Positions 33,564 to 42,505 of a stretch of 42,656 nucleotides of DNA are shown here, piece by piece. A program made the translations under genes and the position numbers. The stretch is from Flavobacteriia bacterium (lineage in GTDB: Bacteria > Bacteroidota > Bacteroidia > Flavobacteriales_D > Crocinitomicaceae), in assembly GCA_009924735.1 (NCBI GenBank), contig RFQZ01000024.1, positions 1-42,656 on the forward strand, in the 5' to 3' direction. The notes under the pieces are model-generated. The model did not search any database, had not been told where the DNA came from, and saw only the letters and a list, made by a program, of their open reading frames with translations. Within the stretch, counting starts at the first letter, position 1; the number at the start of each line of letters is the position of its first letter.

Positions 33564-34253
33564 TTAATGGCTATAATCCGTCAAGGTATAATAAAGTTCT
33601 TTGCCTGAAAGGATGTTCAAGGTGTCAAAATTTGAAATTTTCAAATCTTTGTAATACTTCCGCACCAACCCTATTTTTTTCGCATACACTTCATATTGAT
33701 GGGCATAAGAAACAAGGCTGAGTTCTTTTACACTCAAAGCTTTTACAGTGCTGTCTAAGGAGAAGCCACTTACGGAATTAGGGTTGTGAATATCCTCGTA
33801 ATACGCTTGTTGAGAAGCTAAAAAATTGAATTGATTGGGGTTCCACACCATGTTGGCTTTGATTGGGAAACGCAGCACCACTTTGCGAATGTTTTCGTCA
33901 ACAAGCTCTGCGCGGTTGTCAACCAAAATCGTTGTCCAAACATCTGTCAACACCCAAGAATCAAAGGAAGTATTTCGTTTGTAGCGATAAAAACGGTTGG
34001 TAATTCTCCCTTCATTGTCGATTAAAGTATCCCCTATTTCGGTTTTCAGTTGGTATGAAATGGTATCGTGTTCTATCGCTGCATTCTGGTCGTGGGAAAT
34101 TTCTACGACATCATACATCCAATAGGCTCCGAGTTTAACAGGGAAATAATCATAATGGTAGTCTGCAAGTGAGACATTTGGGTTGTCTTTAGTACAGGCC
34201 ACTAAAAGCATCATTAGACCGATCGATGTCCCCAAAAAACGCAACCTTTTCAT
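33564..34253 (-). CDS. hypothetical lipoprotein (229 aa)
   Basis: Signal peptide MKRLRFLGTSIGLMMLLVAC, with the lipidated Cys at residue 20, then TKDNPN. The mature part has YFPVKLGAYWMYDVVEI, a phrase frequent at the start of Bacteroidota lipoproteins, then NRFYRYKRNTSFDSWVLTD and a beta-rich remainder. No catalytic residues are recognised. Its place between YwqK-like and GT9 genes, with 13- and 18-base gaps, ties it to the surface-glycan series. Confidence 0.75.
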   Translation of the reverse strand: MKRLRFLGTSIGLMMLLVACTKDNPNVSLADYHYDYFPVKLGAYWMYDVVEISHDQNAAIEHDTISYQLKTEIGDTLIDNEGRITNRFYRYKRNTSFDSWVLTDVWTTILVDNRAELVDENIRKVVLRFPIKANMVWNPNQFNFLASQQAYYEDIHNPNSVSGFSLDSTVKALSVKELSLVSYAHQYEVYAKKIGLVRKYYKDLKISNFDTLNILSGKELYYTLTDYSH

Positions 34254-34266
34254 GCTTTAAAGATAG

Positions 34267-35016
34267 TTATTCCTCAGGAGTAATTCCATTTTTCACGCAA
34301 TTATCCAGGTATTTTTTCAAAGCTTCTTGGGACAATTTCACTCCCTTTAGGTAAAAAACTTTATAGCTTTCCTCCCCCTCCTCATCATAGACATACATGT
34401 AACCATACGCTTTTCCTTGTTTGAATTTTACACGCGAAGCTATACTTCCGTTGGGGTGGAAAGTTTCCCAAACACCTTCTTTTAACCCGAAGGTATAATT
34501 TCCTTGCTCCTTCATTTTTCCGGAAGAGAAAAACGCCTGGTAACTTCCATGAAGGACACTGTCGGAAAAATGTTCTACACTGAGGGCCTTAATCTCTCCT
34601 GTTTCTACTTGATTTGCAACGTAATAAATGATTTTTTCGCCGTTCAATTTATTGTTTTTAAAATGTTCTTTGCTGACCAAGAAGCCACCAGCGTTGTAAT
34701 TCATCCAAACAGAATCTTTTAACTGGTCGACGTATTTCCCGAGTGACATCAATTGTTCATTTTCGTAATAATACCATGCAAAACTGTGATGAAGGGATTC
34801 GTGTTGAACGATGGCTTTAACGGCACCTGAGGGATAAAAATACCTGAATTCACCCACGGGATGGTTGTCCTTAAACTGGCCTGAATACAACATAACTTTA
34901 GAATTCGGGTGGTATTTTACCCAGGGGCCTTGTTTGTTTCCTTTGGCATCGGTTTTATTTTGCGACAAAATGCTTGCGCATTGCATCAGTAAGAAGCATA
35001 ACAATACTATTCGCAT
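34267..35016 (-). CDS. YwqK/MORN-like repeat exported protein
   Basis: A 249-residue protein with a signal peptide (MRIVLLCFLLMQCASILSQ), followed by repeated turns of the YwqK/MORN type: GPWVKYHPNSKVMLYSGQFKDNHPVGEF, SGAVKAIV, GGFLVSKEHFKNNKLNG, GSYQAFFSSGKMKEQGNYTFG, GVWETFHPNGSIASRVKF and EEGEESYKVFYLKG. Such repeats form beta-hairpin ladders; in YwqK proteins they have been annotated as antitoxin-like, but no toxin is adjacent here, so that label is not supported. Its start overlaps the end of the HAD gene by 10 bases. Confidence 0.78.
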   Translation of the reverse strand: MRIVLLCFLLMQCASILSQNKTDAKGNKQGPWVKYHPNSKVMLYSGQFKDNHPVGEFRYFYPSGAVKAIVQHESLHHSFAWYYYENEQLMSLGKYVDQLKDSVWMNYNAGGFLVSKEHFKNNKLNGEKIIYYVANQVETGEIKALSVEHFSDSVLHGSYQAFFSSGKMKEQGNYTFGLKEGVWETFHPNGSIASRVKFKQGKAYGYMYVYDEEGEESYKVFYLKGVKLSQEALKKYLDNCVKNGITPEE

Positions 35017-35555
35017 AGGGAAAGGATAAATTCATACAAAGAACCAACGACAAGGTCGGGTGTTACAGAAACCATTTCGGCACTTTGAACAAGTACGGTG
35101 CGCATGCCTAGGTTTTTTCCAAAATTCAAATCGCCATCGGTATCTCCTACCATGATGGATTTGGAAAAATCTATTTCCGGGAAAATGTTTTTTGCTTCAA
35201 ACGCCATGGCTGGCTTGGGTTTTCTTCGGTTATCTGGATCTTTTTTAAGTTCAATGGCTGCAAAAACCGCATCGATCCTTCCTCCATTCGCTTCAATTTC
35301 AGTCAACATATGTTGGTGGATCTCCTGCAATGCTGGCAAAGAAATCAATTCAAGCGCCACGCATTGTTGGTTGGTGACCAAGATGATTCGGTTAAACATT
35401 GAATGAGCCAAACGCAGGGCTTCGAGGGCTTTGTAGGTGAAATGGAAATCGTCACTTTTCAAGACATAGCCATCAAAAATACGTTCATTAACCACTCCAT
35501 CGCGGTCTAGAAAAAGGGTCCACCCTTGATCCAATCCCCAAAGCTTCAATCCCAT
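35007..35555 (-). CDS. HAD-IIIA phosphatase, possibly heptose-bisphosphate phosphatase-like
   Basis: A 182-residue HAD hydrolase: nucleophile FLDRDGVVNER, ILVTNQQCVALELIS (motif II), KKDPDNRRKPKPAMAFEA (motif III) and IMVGDTDGDLNFGKNLG (motif IV). The order and the DRDGVVNE start resemble GmhB, which dephosphorylates heptose bisphosphate for ADP-heptose and LPS core, and the GT9 in the same series uses such sugars in other species. The usual GmhB zinc loop with CPH is absent, so substrate choice is uncertain. It overlaps the GT2 gene by 10 bases and the YwqK-like gene by 10 bases. Confidence 0.8.
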   Translation of the reverse strand: MGLKLWGLDQGWTLFLDRDGVVNERIFDGYVLKSDDFHFTYKALEALRLAHSMFNRIILVTNQQCVALELISLPALQEIHQHMLTEIEANGGRIDAVFAAIELKKDPDNRRKPKPAMAFEAKNIFPEIDFSKSIMVGDTDGDLNFGKNLGMRTVLVQSAEMVSVTPDLVVGSLYEFILSLCE

Positions 35556-36514
35556 CCTGATTTTTCTTCGATGAGGTAATTGTTTCTTGACGACGCATTT
35601 CGTCCCATCAACTCGGCGATAAAACCTGTCAAAAAGAACTGCAATCCCATCAGCATGGCCGTAAGGGAAACAAAAAATTCTGTGCGTTGTGCCAATTTAA
35701 TCCCATGGGTATGAATGAACAGCTTATCGATTCCCAGGAAAAACCCAAACCCAAAGCCTACAATGAACATCAAGGTGCCTAAGGCGCCGAAGAAATGCAT
35801 GGGTTTCTTACCGAATTTACCCATGAAAGCCACAGTCATGAGGTCCAGTGGGCCATTTAAGAACCGGTTCAATCCAAATTTCGTCACCCCAAATTTTCTG
35901 GCTTGGTGCTGAACGACTTTTTCTCCAATCTTTTTAAAACCGGCGTATTTTGCCAAAGCGGGCATGTAACGATGCATGTCTCCATACACTTCGATGCTTT
36001 TCACAACCGGGAGTCGATAGGCTTTTAAACCGCAATTAAAATCATGTAAATGAATGCCTGTAATTCTTCTTGCAGCCCAGTTGTAAAGTTTGGTAGGAAG
36101 CGTTTTTGATAGGGGATCATACCTTTTTTGTTTCCAACCTGACACGAGGTCAAATCCATCCTCCACAATCATTTTATAGAGTTCAGGGATTTCATCAGGA
36201 GAATCTTGTAAATCCGCATCCATCGTAATCACTACGTCTCCTTTCACGTGCTGAAAACCCACTTGCATTGCAGCTGATTTACCGTAGTTTCGTTGAAATT
36301 TCACACCAAAAGTATTCGGATCTGCGTCGCAAAGGGATTCAATCATTTTCCATGAACCATCATCGCTGCCATCGTCAACAAAAACCACTTCATAAGAAAA
36401 ACCATTGTTCTTAAACACCTGCAACAACCATTCGTGCAACGAAGGCAAAGATTCTACTTCGTTTAACAAGGGAATGACAACAGAGATTTGTGGTCTTGTT
36501 TGGTGCATGTTCAA
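35546..36514 (-). CDS. glycosyltransferase family 2, polyprenyl-phosphate type
   Basis: The 322-residue product begins with a GT-A domain: SVVIPLLNEVESLPSL, VVFVDDGSDDGSWKMIE, FQRNYGKSAAMQVGFQHVKGD, the metal-binding DADLQDSPDEIP and SGWKQKRYDPLSKTLPTKLYN. Two hydrophobic helices follow near residues 230-300 (ALGTLMFIVGFGFGFFLGI and SLTAMLMGLQFFLTGFIAELM). This resembles GtrB/ArnC-like enzymes that put a sugar on undecaprenyl phosphate at the inner membrane for export. Its end overlaps the HAD gene by 10 bases, and the T9SS gene lies 17 bases upstream. Confidence 0.88.
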   Translation of the reverse strand: MNMHQTRPQISVVIPLLNEVESLPSLHEWLLQVFKNNGFSYEVVFVDDGSDDGSWKMIESLCDADPNTFGVKFQRNYGKSAAMQVGFQHVKGDVVITMDADLQDSPDEIPELYKMIVEDGFDLVSGWKQKRYDPLSKTLPTKLYNWAARRITGIHLHDFNCGLKAYRLPVVKSIEVYGDMHRYMPALAKYAGFKKIGEKVVQHQARKFGVTKFGLNRFLNGPLDLMTVAFMGKFGKKPMHFFGALGTLMFIVGFGFGFFLGIDKLFIHTHGIKLAQRTEFFVSLTAMLMGLQFFLTGFIAELMGRNASSRNNYLIEEKSGWD

Positions 36515-36531
36515 ATAAATTTAGGACAAAA

Positions 36532-38868
36532 CTACTGATCTTGTTTGATAATTCGCACACTTCGATCCCTTTGAATAAAGGAATACATTCCATTCGGTAA
36601 AGATGTTAAATCCAATTGAAGAGAGGAATGGATTGGCTTCACCTGGTAGACCAACCTTCCAAAGACATCAAATAATATACAATTTTCGTCGGGAATCACT
36701 CCTGAAACGTTAACTGCATTCTTAGCGGGGTTTGGAAAGACTTCGATATCCATGCTTGTTTCCTCGTTACCTAAAACGCTATAATTTGTAACATAAAATT
36801 CATCAAAAGCAGCCTCTGTGATGTTCACATTCGGATCCTCGTCCGACAGCGTAAGCAATATTTGCATGTTGGGTGTAATCGCAAGCAATCCTGCCAGTGA
36901 GACGCTTTTGTATTCCCAATTCATGGCTGTTCCTTGGGGAGGATTTACTTGGTCAATTAATACGGTTTCAATCCCGTTGCTTGCAAAAACTTTCAAGGTG
37001 TCATCAACCAATTGAGGACCATAGTAGCAATAAAACCCTCTCCCATAGTTGAAATGCGGCGTCGGCATCCCTGTCAAATCCATGATGGGCGAATTCAAAA
37101 CGGTGATCCCTTGGTCTACATCGTCGAAATCTGGATGTAAATTCGGATCATTCCCTGTAACGAAACAATTTTGCCCACAATCCCAAGGGACATCAGCATT
37201 TACCACGGAACCGCTTGAAGTTGCATGCGGCACGCCTCTTTCCCACATTCCCGTATGCGCCGTTCCATTTACGGACCATCCAAAATCCAAGGCAAAGTCA
37301 TCGTAATACCCTGGCTGAAGCGAAAGGGTAATGGTTCCGGTTAGCGAATCAATCAACATTTGGCTGCAGGTATTTTTATACCCCCATTTCCCCGCTATCA
37401 CTTGGTAATTGTCCTGGTAATAAAGGGTGAAATTCTCTTCACCAAGTGCATTCGTTAGGCCGCTGTGTGAAATCAACGGGTGAATCAATTGAACTTGTGC
37501 GTCATAAATCGGCATGCCTGTAACCGCATCGTTCACAATCACAAGTACATTGTAGGGATCCATCGGTACAAGCTGAGCATCTAGCGTTGTTGTTTGTCCT
37601 TGCACCAAGTTAACCGAGGTAGAAAAAGGAATGTATCCCACTTTTTCAAAGAGCACATTTACAGACCCCGTTTGGTAGACACCTGTCGCATAATCTCCAT
37701 TTGCAAGGGTAAAATCCGGTTGATCATTCGCCCCTAGGGTAACTTTTACATTGTTCAGCGGTGCATTGGTCCCCACCTCGGTAACATTTCCTTCGAGATA
37801 GCTTCCTTTTTGGTAGTGCGGACCGAGGACAAACAATCCTTCGGTGATGTCAGCAGCGACAATGGTTCCACTGGTAAAAAATGGATATACCCCCCAACAA
37901 CCGTCATAGCCAGTGGTTTGTCCTACGTAGGTATCGAATTGACCGACTTTCACCAAATTGTTTGGATGGGTACAATCATGCACAACAATGCCATCCGAAT
38001 AATAACTGGTTATCAGATAATCTCCCAGCACATGGGTATTGTGTGGAATCACCCCAGCGCCTGGGGAATTTTGAATTCTTTCCACTTCAAAAATGGCAGC
38101 AGGGTTCGAGATGTCATACACGCCGATAAATGCGCCTGAGACCTCATCCGTAGTAAAAACATACTGTCCCGATTGGGAAGGCCAAATGTTATGGGTGAAA
38201 TTACTTGGGGAATTGTGGGTAGCGATAAGCGCAGGATTGCTTTTGGATGTTACATCAACCAAGCTAAAAAACCCATCAAAAATATGACCGAGGTACATGG
38301 TATCATTGCGGACGTAGCCATCATGGCAATACCAATTGTCGAACACTCCGACTTCGTCAGGCTGCATGGGATTGTTGTTTAGGTCGAGAATGATAACCCC
38401 CCCATTCCCACGGTTGCTGCCAAAAACATACCCATAGCCATTTTCGTCACAAAAGCACGTATGCGCAGAGGTCCATGTTTGTCCTGGAGGACCTGAATAA
38501 ACCGTAACGGGAAGGTTATTGGACTGAGGCAAGGGACTCAAATCAATGATCAACATCCCATCATCCGCTTCCGTGGTCACATAGGCATAATTACCATGGA
38601 CATTGGGGTCTCTCCAAATGGATTCCGTACCTGGATACCAAAATATTTCCACCGGAGCCGAAGGGTTGGAAATGTCAACAATGGAAGTTCCTTTTGAGGT
38701 ACCGACGATGGCATATTCATTTCCCAATTCATCTTCATACCCCCAAACATCGTTGAGGTTCGCCCCATGCAATTGTTGGTAAGAGATGTGTGATAAAGAA
38801 TCTATGTTCAATTGGGCATGCATTTGAATAAATCCGAGGAGAAAAAGAGCGATGGTAAAATGTTTCAT
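36532..38868 (-). CDS. choice-of-anchor-B / LVIVD T9SS protein with carboxypeptidase-regulatory-like domains
   Basis: A 778-residue surface protein. The signal peptide is MKHFTIALFLLGFIQMHAQ. Residues about 20-355 are LVIVD-type beta-propeller-like repeats (GTSKGTSIVDISNPSAPVEIF, YAYVTTEADDGMLIIDLSPL and similar), the choice-of-anchor-B family. Two carboxypeptidase-regulatory-like modules follow (about 355-440 and 440-520, e.g. GNVTEVGTNAPLNNVKV), then a jelly-roll or lectin-like part with a Cys pair, and from about 705 a T9SS type A sorting domain (VFPNPAKNAVNVSG, DVFGRLVYQ, LPNGMYSFIQR). Function is unknown; adhesion or surface display is likely. It is 3 bases after the membrane peptide gene. 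Confidence 0.85.
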   Translation of the reverse strand: MKHFTIALFLLGFIQMHAQLNIDSLSHISYQQLHGANLNDVWGYEDELGNEYAIVGTSKGTSIVDISNPSAPVEIFWYPGTESIWRDPNVHGNYAYVTTEADDGMLIIDLSPLPQSNNLPVTVYSGPPGQTWTSAHTCFCDENGYGYVFGSNRGNGGVIILDLNNNPMQPDEVGVFDNWYCHDGYVRNDTMYLGHIFDGFFSLVDVTSKSNPALIATHNSPSNFTHNIWPSQSGQYVFTTDEVSGAFIGVYDISNPAAIFEVERIQNSPGAGVIPHNTHVLGDYLITSYYSDGIVVHDCTHPNNLVKVGQFDTYVGQTTGYDGCWGVYPFFTSGTIVAADITEGLFVLGPHYQKGSYLEGNVTEVGTNAPLNNVKVTLGANDQPDFTLANGDYATGVYQTGSVNVLFEKVGYIPFSTSVNLVQGQTTTLDAQLVPMDPYNVLVIVNDAVTGMPIYDAQVQLIHPLISHSGLTNALGEENFTLYYQDNYQVIAGKWGYKNTCSQMLIDSLTGTITLSLQPGYYDDFALDFGWSVNGTAHTGMWERGVPHATSSGSVVNADVPWDCGQNCFVTGNDPNLHPDFDDVDQGITVLNSPIMDLTGMPTPHFNYGRGFYCYYGPQLVDDTLKVFASNGIETVLIDQVNPPQGTAMNWEYKSVSLAGLLAITPNMQILLTLSDEDPNVNITEAAFDEFYVTNYSVLGNEETSMDIEVFPNPAKNAVNVSGVIPDENCILFDVFGRLVYQVKPIHSSLQLDLTSLPNGMYSFIQRDRSVRIIKQDQ

Positions 38869-38871
38869 TGG

Positions 38872-38970
38872 TTAAAGAATGATGAGCGCTGCGATGATGA
38901 AAATAAAGATAATGACAAGGTATTGCCATACATCAGGAAAGTAATTTTTTATGAGCTTTATCAGACCCAT
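38872..38970 (-). CDS. 32-residue single-span membrane peptide
   Basis: A short frame from an ATG at 38970 to a TAA at 38874-38872. It begins MGLIKLIKNYFPDVWQYL and continues into VIIFIFIIAALIIL, one membrane helix with a positive N-end. It lies exactly between two T9SS genes, 3 bases after the PNGase-like stop and 3 bases before the next ATG, so it is well placed for translation in the operon. No family is recognised; the tight fit in both gaps is the main evidence. Confidence 0.55.
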   Translation of the reverse strand: MGLIKLIKNYFPDVWQYLVIIFIFIIAALIIL

Positions 38971-38973
38971 GGC

Positions 38974-41900
38974 TTATTGTTTTACCATGGATTTTGTATA
39001 CACTTGATCATTGGTAACCACTCTTAGGATGTAATTTCCGTTCGGAAAATCCGATAAATTTAGGTGGCAATCTGCAAAATTATGAGAAGAATTCATTGGA
39101 GACGTCAGCATTTTTCTACCCATGAGGTCATAGATTGCCAAGGAAGCCTTACCGTTTACAAATCCTGACAATTCAATCGTTGTTTCCCCTTTGGTTGGGT
39201 TTGGAAACACGGCAATTTGATGATCTAGTTTTTGTTCTGTGAGTCCTACCCCAAATCCAACCGAAAAATCATATCGATGGTAGTGACCAAAATCCCCAGG
39301 GAACATTTCAATGTAACTACCTCCCACATACCTGATTCTCATTTGCCCGGCCGTTTCGCCTTCCACTTGGGAAGAATACCAAAAAGAAAGGCCGTCGTGA
39401 TCCGTATCCTCTATGATGATGCTGTAACAACCTGGCGCAAGGTTAAAAGTATCCTTGTATTGCGTTAAATTATTCAATTGGGTTCTTTGAAAGATAATGT
39501 TCCCCGATCCATCGATGAGTTTGTAGGAATTTTCTACGGCTTTGTTGTTGGTACTGAGCCAGACAAAGAAAGGACCATTGATAACTTCTGGTGCATCAAA
39601 CTTAACTTGTTTTACGCTGTTCTGCAGGTAATCGTCATTCCCTTGAACTCCATTGACATTGCTAACATATGCCGTAAAAGTTTCTGTTGAATCCATGTCC
39701 ATCCAAAATCCGTTGTCCAACACAGGGATTTCGACGACTTCTTCCTCTAAGAAACCAAGATTTCCTGTCCAATTCAATTGAATTTCATTGCCATAGGTAA
39801 TCCAACATCGGATGAAGCATGAAGTTAGGTTGGTTTGACCGGTGTTTTTGATAACCACCCTGGGATTTGAACAGGTTGGATTGAATTTGCCATAATACTC
39901 CCAATTGTTTGGATTTAGGACATCCGCAATGGCAGCGTCATTTTGAAAATTTGGCTGTGTGTAAGAAATCAAGTCAAACGCAGCGATGTAGTTCCCTCCT
40001 GCTTGGCCTGGATCACCCGGTGGGACCGGATTGATTTGATAATCTAACATAACGGTATCTCCGGGTTGCACAAAGGGTGTCAATTCAAATTCATGTTCCT
40101 TCACTCGATCGCCAGGACACCATCCTTCGCGGGCATACGGCCAAGTGCCGCCTTGTCCAATGTTTGGATTGTCCCCACATTCATTGGTTTGCCAAATGTT
40201 CCAATTAAAGCGATTCACGCCGTCCACATTGATTCTATGATCGTTCGGAACCCATTCACAACACGCACCATTTCCCACTTGACCATGACCTGACATTCGT
40301 GTTTTTATTTTAAACATTTGGGCTGAATCTGAGAGCACTATAGGTTTGTTTTGAAGGACGACATCATTGGCCATGTTGGCAAAATTATAGGACCTGAAAT
40401 CCGACCAAATAGGTTGACGCGCCTTCACATCTCGTGGTGGTATTCCTGAAATGAAAGCAAATTTCAAATCCAAAAGCTCTTGGGTATTGTGTGCCGCCAA
40501 ATCAACAGTATCATGCAAATACATTTGGTAATCCGTTACGTCATAAATCCATGCAAATCCATTTGGACCTAAATCGAAATTGATCCCATACGGGGTAATG
40601 TACCTTGCAATCTCAACATCGTTAATGATTTCATAGGGTTTTTGAAAATAGAATATTGAATCATTTACCCATTGCAAATTGTGCCCAAAAGCATTGGATG
40701 AAACGACGCTACCTGCCTGGTTGAAAACATAGGAAGTATCTTTTTCTACCCCTTGAAAACTGTTTACAATTTCGAAATGGCGATGCACGGGTGCTTGTTC
40801 AAAAATGGTAATCGGCTCACGAAGCAAAGGCTGTAACAACGTACTGCTTTGCATCCCCCCCGAAACGATTCCTTGGCCAAAAGCGATGACAGGACGTTCA
40901 TTTAGCATCTGTACCCCAGCAACAGGTGCCACTTCTTTGATCATGCTTCCGTTCCCAAGGTCAAAACCATCAGACAACATCAACTTAAAATCATTCGGAG
41001 TACGGTCTTTGGCATAATTCACATCGTCAAAATCATAATATACCATCAAATTGGAAAAATTGGGATGACTGTTGTCTATTTTTTTCTGGTAATGGGCCTG
41101 AATGGTTGTTGAGTCCAGCGCGATATTGTACACCCTAAACTCATCCAATTGTCCCTTCCATTTGATGGATTGATCCGCACTTGCACCTAAAATAAAGCGA
41201 TGGATGTACCCTGCGGTACGGTTTAAATTGGTTCCTGAATGCCAAAGGTGTCCATTTTTGAAGATAAACATCTGACCCGTTGTTTGTTTTTTTACACAGG
41301 CCCAATGGTTCCATTGTCCTTGTATTTCAGCAGCAGACATAGCTTTGTTGATTCGATCGTAACCCGTTGCATTTCCCGCATCAAAATACATGTTGTTATT
41401 GCTCCAAGGCATGTGAATGTTTAGCACTCGGTTGTTCAAGGTGTCATACGCCTCCAACAGGGTGGTATTTGTTCCAGATATGCCATTTCCTTTCATCCAA
41501 AACTCAACGGAAAGATCCCCACCCAATAGGGTATCTGACATTTCCAACATCGCGTAATTGGTACCATCAAATTCCAGCGCTCCATTGCGTCCTTGAAAAT
41601 ACGGCGTTGCATAAGCAGCTGTGGTTTCGGATTGAACACCTGGACTTGAAAGCGTTGGAAAATCTGTGGAAAATTTCAATTCTACCAAAAGATTATCTGT
41701 ACCATTCCAAGAAAATGGCTGATAAAACAAAAATTTGTTCGGACCATTCACAAGGTTTCCTGAGTCTACTTGTTGATTAAATACGTTTACAAATCCATTG
41801 GGAACCAATTTGGTCAACGCCGCAAGGGTCGTATCAATGATTCCGATTTTAGGAAATGGAATCCCCTCGTTCAGTCCTACATTGGAAAAATTCAAGGTGA

Positions 41901-42453
41901 TCGACTCAAGGTTTCCTGGCTGCACCCCTGCTGAAAGCAAAGAGGCCGCACTTACCAAAAACTGGTAAGTTCCTCCTTTGGACTGGGTATGAAAAGGCAA
42001 ATTTGACAAGGCATTTCCTGTGTTAATTGTAAAATCTTGAAGGGCATCTCCGGTTCTCCAATTTTGAGGACGCTGGTAATAATCCATGATTTGACTGGAA
42101 ACGGTAGAATCATTGTATTGAATAACATTCGGCGTATGGAAATTCGAAATGTATTTAAATCCGTCTTTTTTGACAGAATCAAAACTTCCTGTATGGTCAA
42201 AAACCCTTGTATATGTTAGGTAATCCCATTCTCCACAGTCGTATTGATCCCATGTGGTAAGAGGGCTGCATTTTAGCTTGTAGTACATGAGCACCTTTTC
42301 AAAACGCTGCGAATCCAAAGATGCCGGAAATACAAATTGATCGTGTCGGTTGGTTATGGAGTCATACGTGAAGGTTTGCACCCAGGTAGTATCTTGCGCC
42401 CAAACACCATTGCCGAGCATTGCCAATAAAACAAAAAGTAAAAATCTATTCAT
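38974..42453 (-). CDS. T9SS PNGase F-like protein with LamG domain inserted
   Basis: A 1159-residue secreted protein. Signal peptide MNRFLLFVLLAMLGNGVWAQ. Residues about 25-95 match the N-terminal part of PNGase F, with Asp77 in CGEWDYLTY at the place of catalytic Asp60 (EWD in both). About 500 other residues follow, including a LamG/concanavalin-like lectin domain near 290-465 (ALEFDGTNYAMLEM, GDLSVEFWMKG, GQLDEFRVYNI). The PNGase F sequence then resumes near 619 (RYITPYG, IYDVTDY), with Glu733 in CCEW at the place of Glu206, NECGDNPN, GGTWPYAREGWCPGD, and a T9SS sorting domain from about 1079 (VFPNPTKGETTIELSGF). PNGase F removes N-glycans; activity here is inferred. The Glu118 counterpart is not clear. 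Confidence 0.82.
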   Translation of the reverse strand: MNRFLLFVLLAMLGNGVWAQDTTWVQTFTYDSITNRHDQFVFPASLDSQRFEKVLMYYKLKCSPLTTWDQYDCGEWDYLTYTRVFDHTGSFDSVKKDGFKYISNFHTPNVIQYNDSTVSSQIMDYYQRPQNWRTGDALQDFTINTGNALSNLPFHTQSKGGTYQFLVSAASLLSAGVQPGNLESITLNFSNVGLNEGIPFPKIGIIDTTLAALTKLVPNGFVNVFNQQVDSGNLVNGPNKFLFYQPFSWNGTDNLLVELKFSTDFPTLSSPGVQSETTAAYATPYFQGRNGALEFDGTNYAMLEMSDTLLGGDLSVEFWMKGNGISGTNTTLLEAYDTLNNRVLNIHMPWSNNNMYFDAGNATGYDRINKAMSAAEIQGQWNHWACVKKQTTGQMFIFKNGHLWHSGTNLNRTAGYIHRFILGASADQSIKWKGQLDEFRVYNIALDSTTIQAHYQKKIDNSHPNFSNLMVYYDFDDVNYAKDRTPNDFKLMLSDGFDLGNGSMIKEVAPVAGVQMLNERPVIAFGQGIVSGGMQSSTLLQPLLREPITIFEQAPVHRHFEIVNSFQGVEKDTSYVFNQAGSVVSSNAFGHNLQWVNDSIFYFQKPYEIINDVEIARYITPYGINFDLGPNGFAWIYDVTDYQMYLHDTVDLAAHNTQELLDLKFAFISGIPPRDVKARQPIWSDFRSYNFANMANDVVLQNKPIVLSDSAQMFKIKTRMSGHGQVGNGACCEWVPNDHRINVDGVNRFNWNIWQTNECGDNPNIGQGGTWPYAREGWCPGDRVKEHEFELTPFVQPGDTVMLDYQINPVPPGDPGQAGGNYIAAFDLISYTQPNFQNDAAIADVLNPNNWEYYGKFNPTCSNPRVVIKNTGQTNLTSCFIRCWITYGNEIQLNWTGNLGFLEEEVVEIPVLDNGFWMDMDSTETFTAYVSNVNGVQGNDDYLQNSVKQVKFDAPEVINGPFFVWLSTNNKAVENSYKLIDGSGNIIFQRTQLNNLTQYKDTFNLAPGCYSIIIEDTDHDGLSFWYSSQVEGETAGQMRIRYVGGSYIEMFPGDFGHYHRYDFSVGFGVGLTEQKLDHQIAVFPNPTKGETTIELSGFVNGKASLAIYDLMGRKMLTSPMNSSHNFADCHLNLSDFPNGNYILRVVTNDQVYTKSMVKQ

Positions 42454-42473
42454 AATTGTAAAAATTCAGTCTA

Positions 42474-42505
42474 TAAAAATACAATTCTTTTGTCACGCAA
42501 GACAA
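42474..42505 (-). promoter_or_regulatory. putative promoter of the surface-protein/glycan series
   Basis: On the minus strand TTG (42505-42503), a 21-base spacer and TATTTTTA (42481-42474), one mismatch to TAnnTTTG, 20 bases before the ATG at 42453. The next 150 bases to the window edge hold no convincing gene. Confidence 0.4.

Noticed and set aside
34267..35016. YwqK-like gene as an antitoxin of a toxin-antitoxin pair
   Set aside because: No toxin-like gene is adjacent; the neighbours are a lipoprotein and a HAD phosphatase, and the product has a signal peptide.
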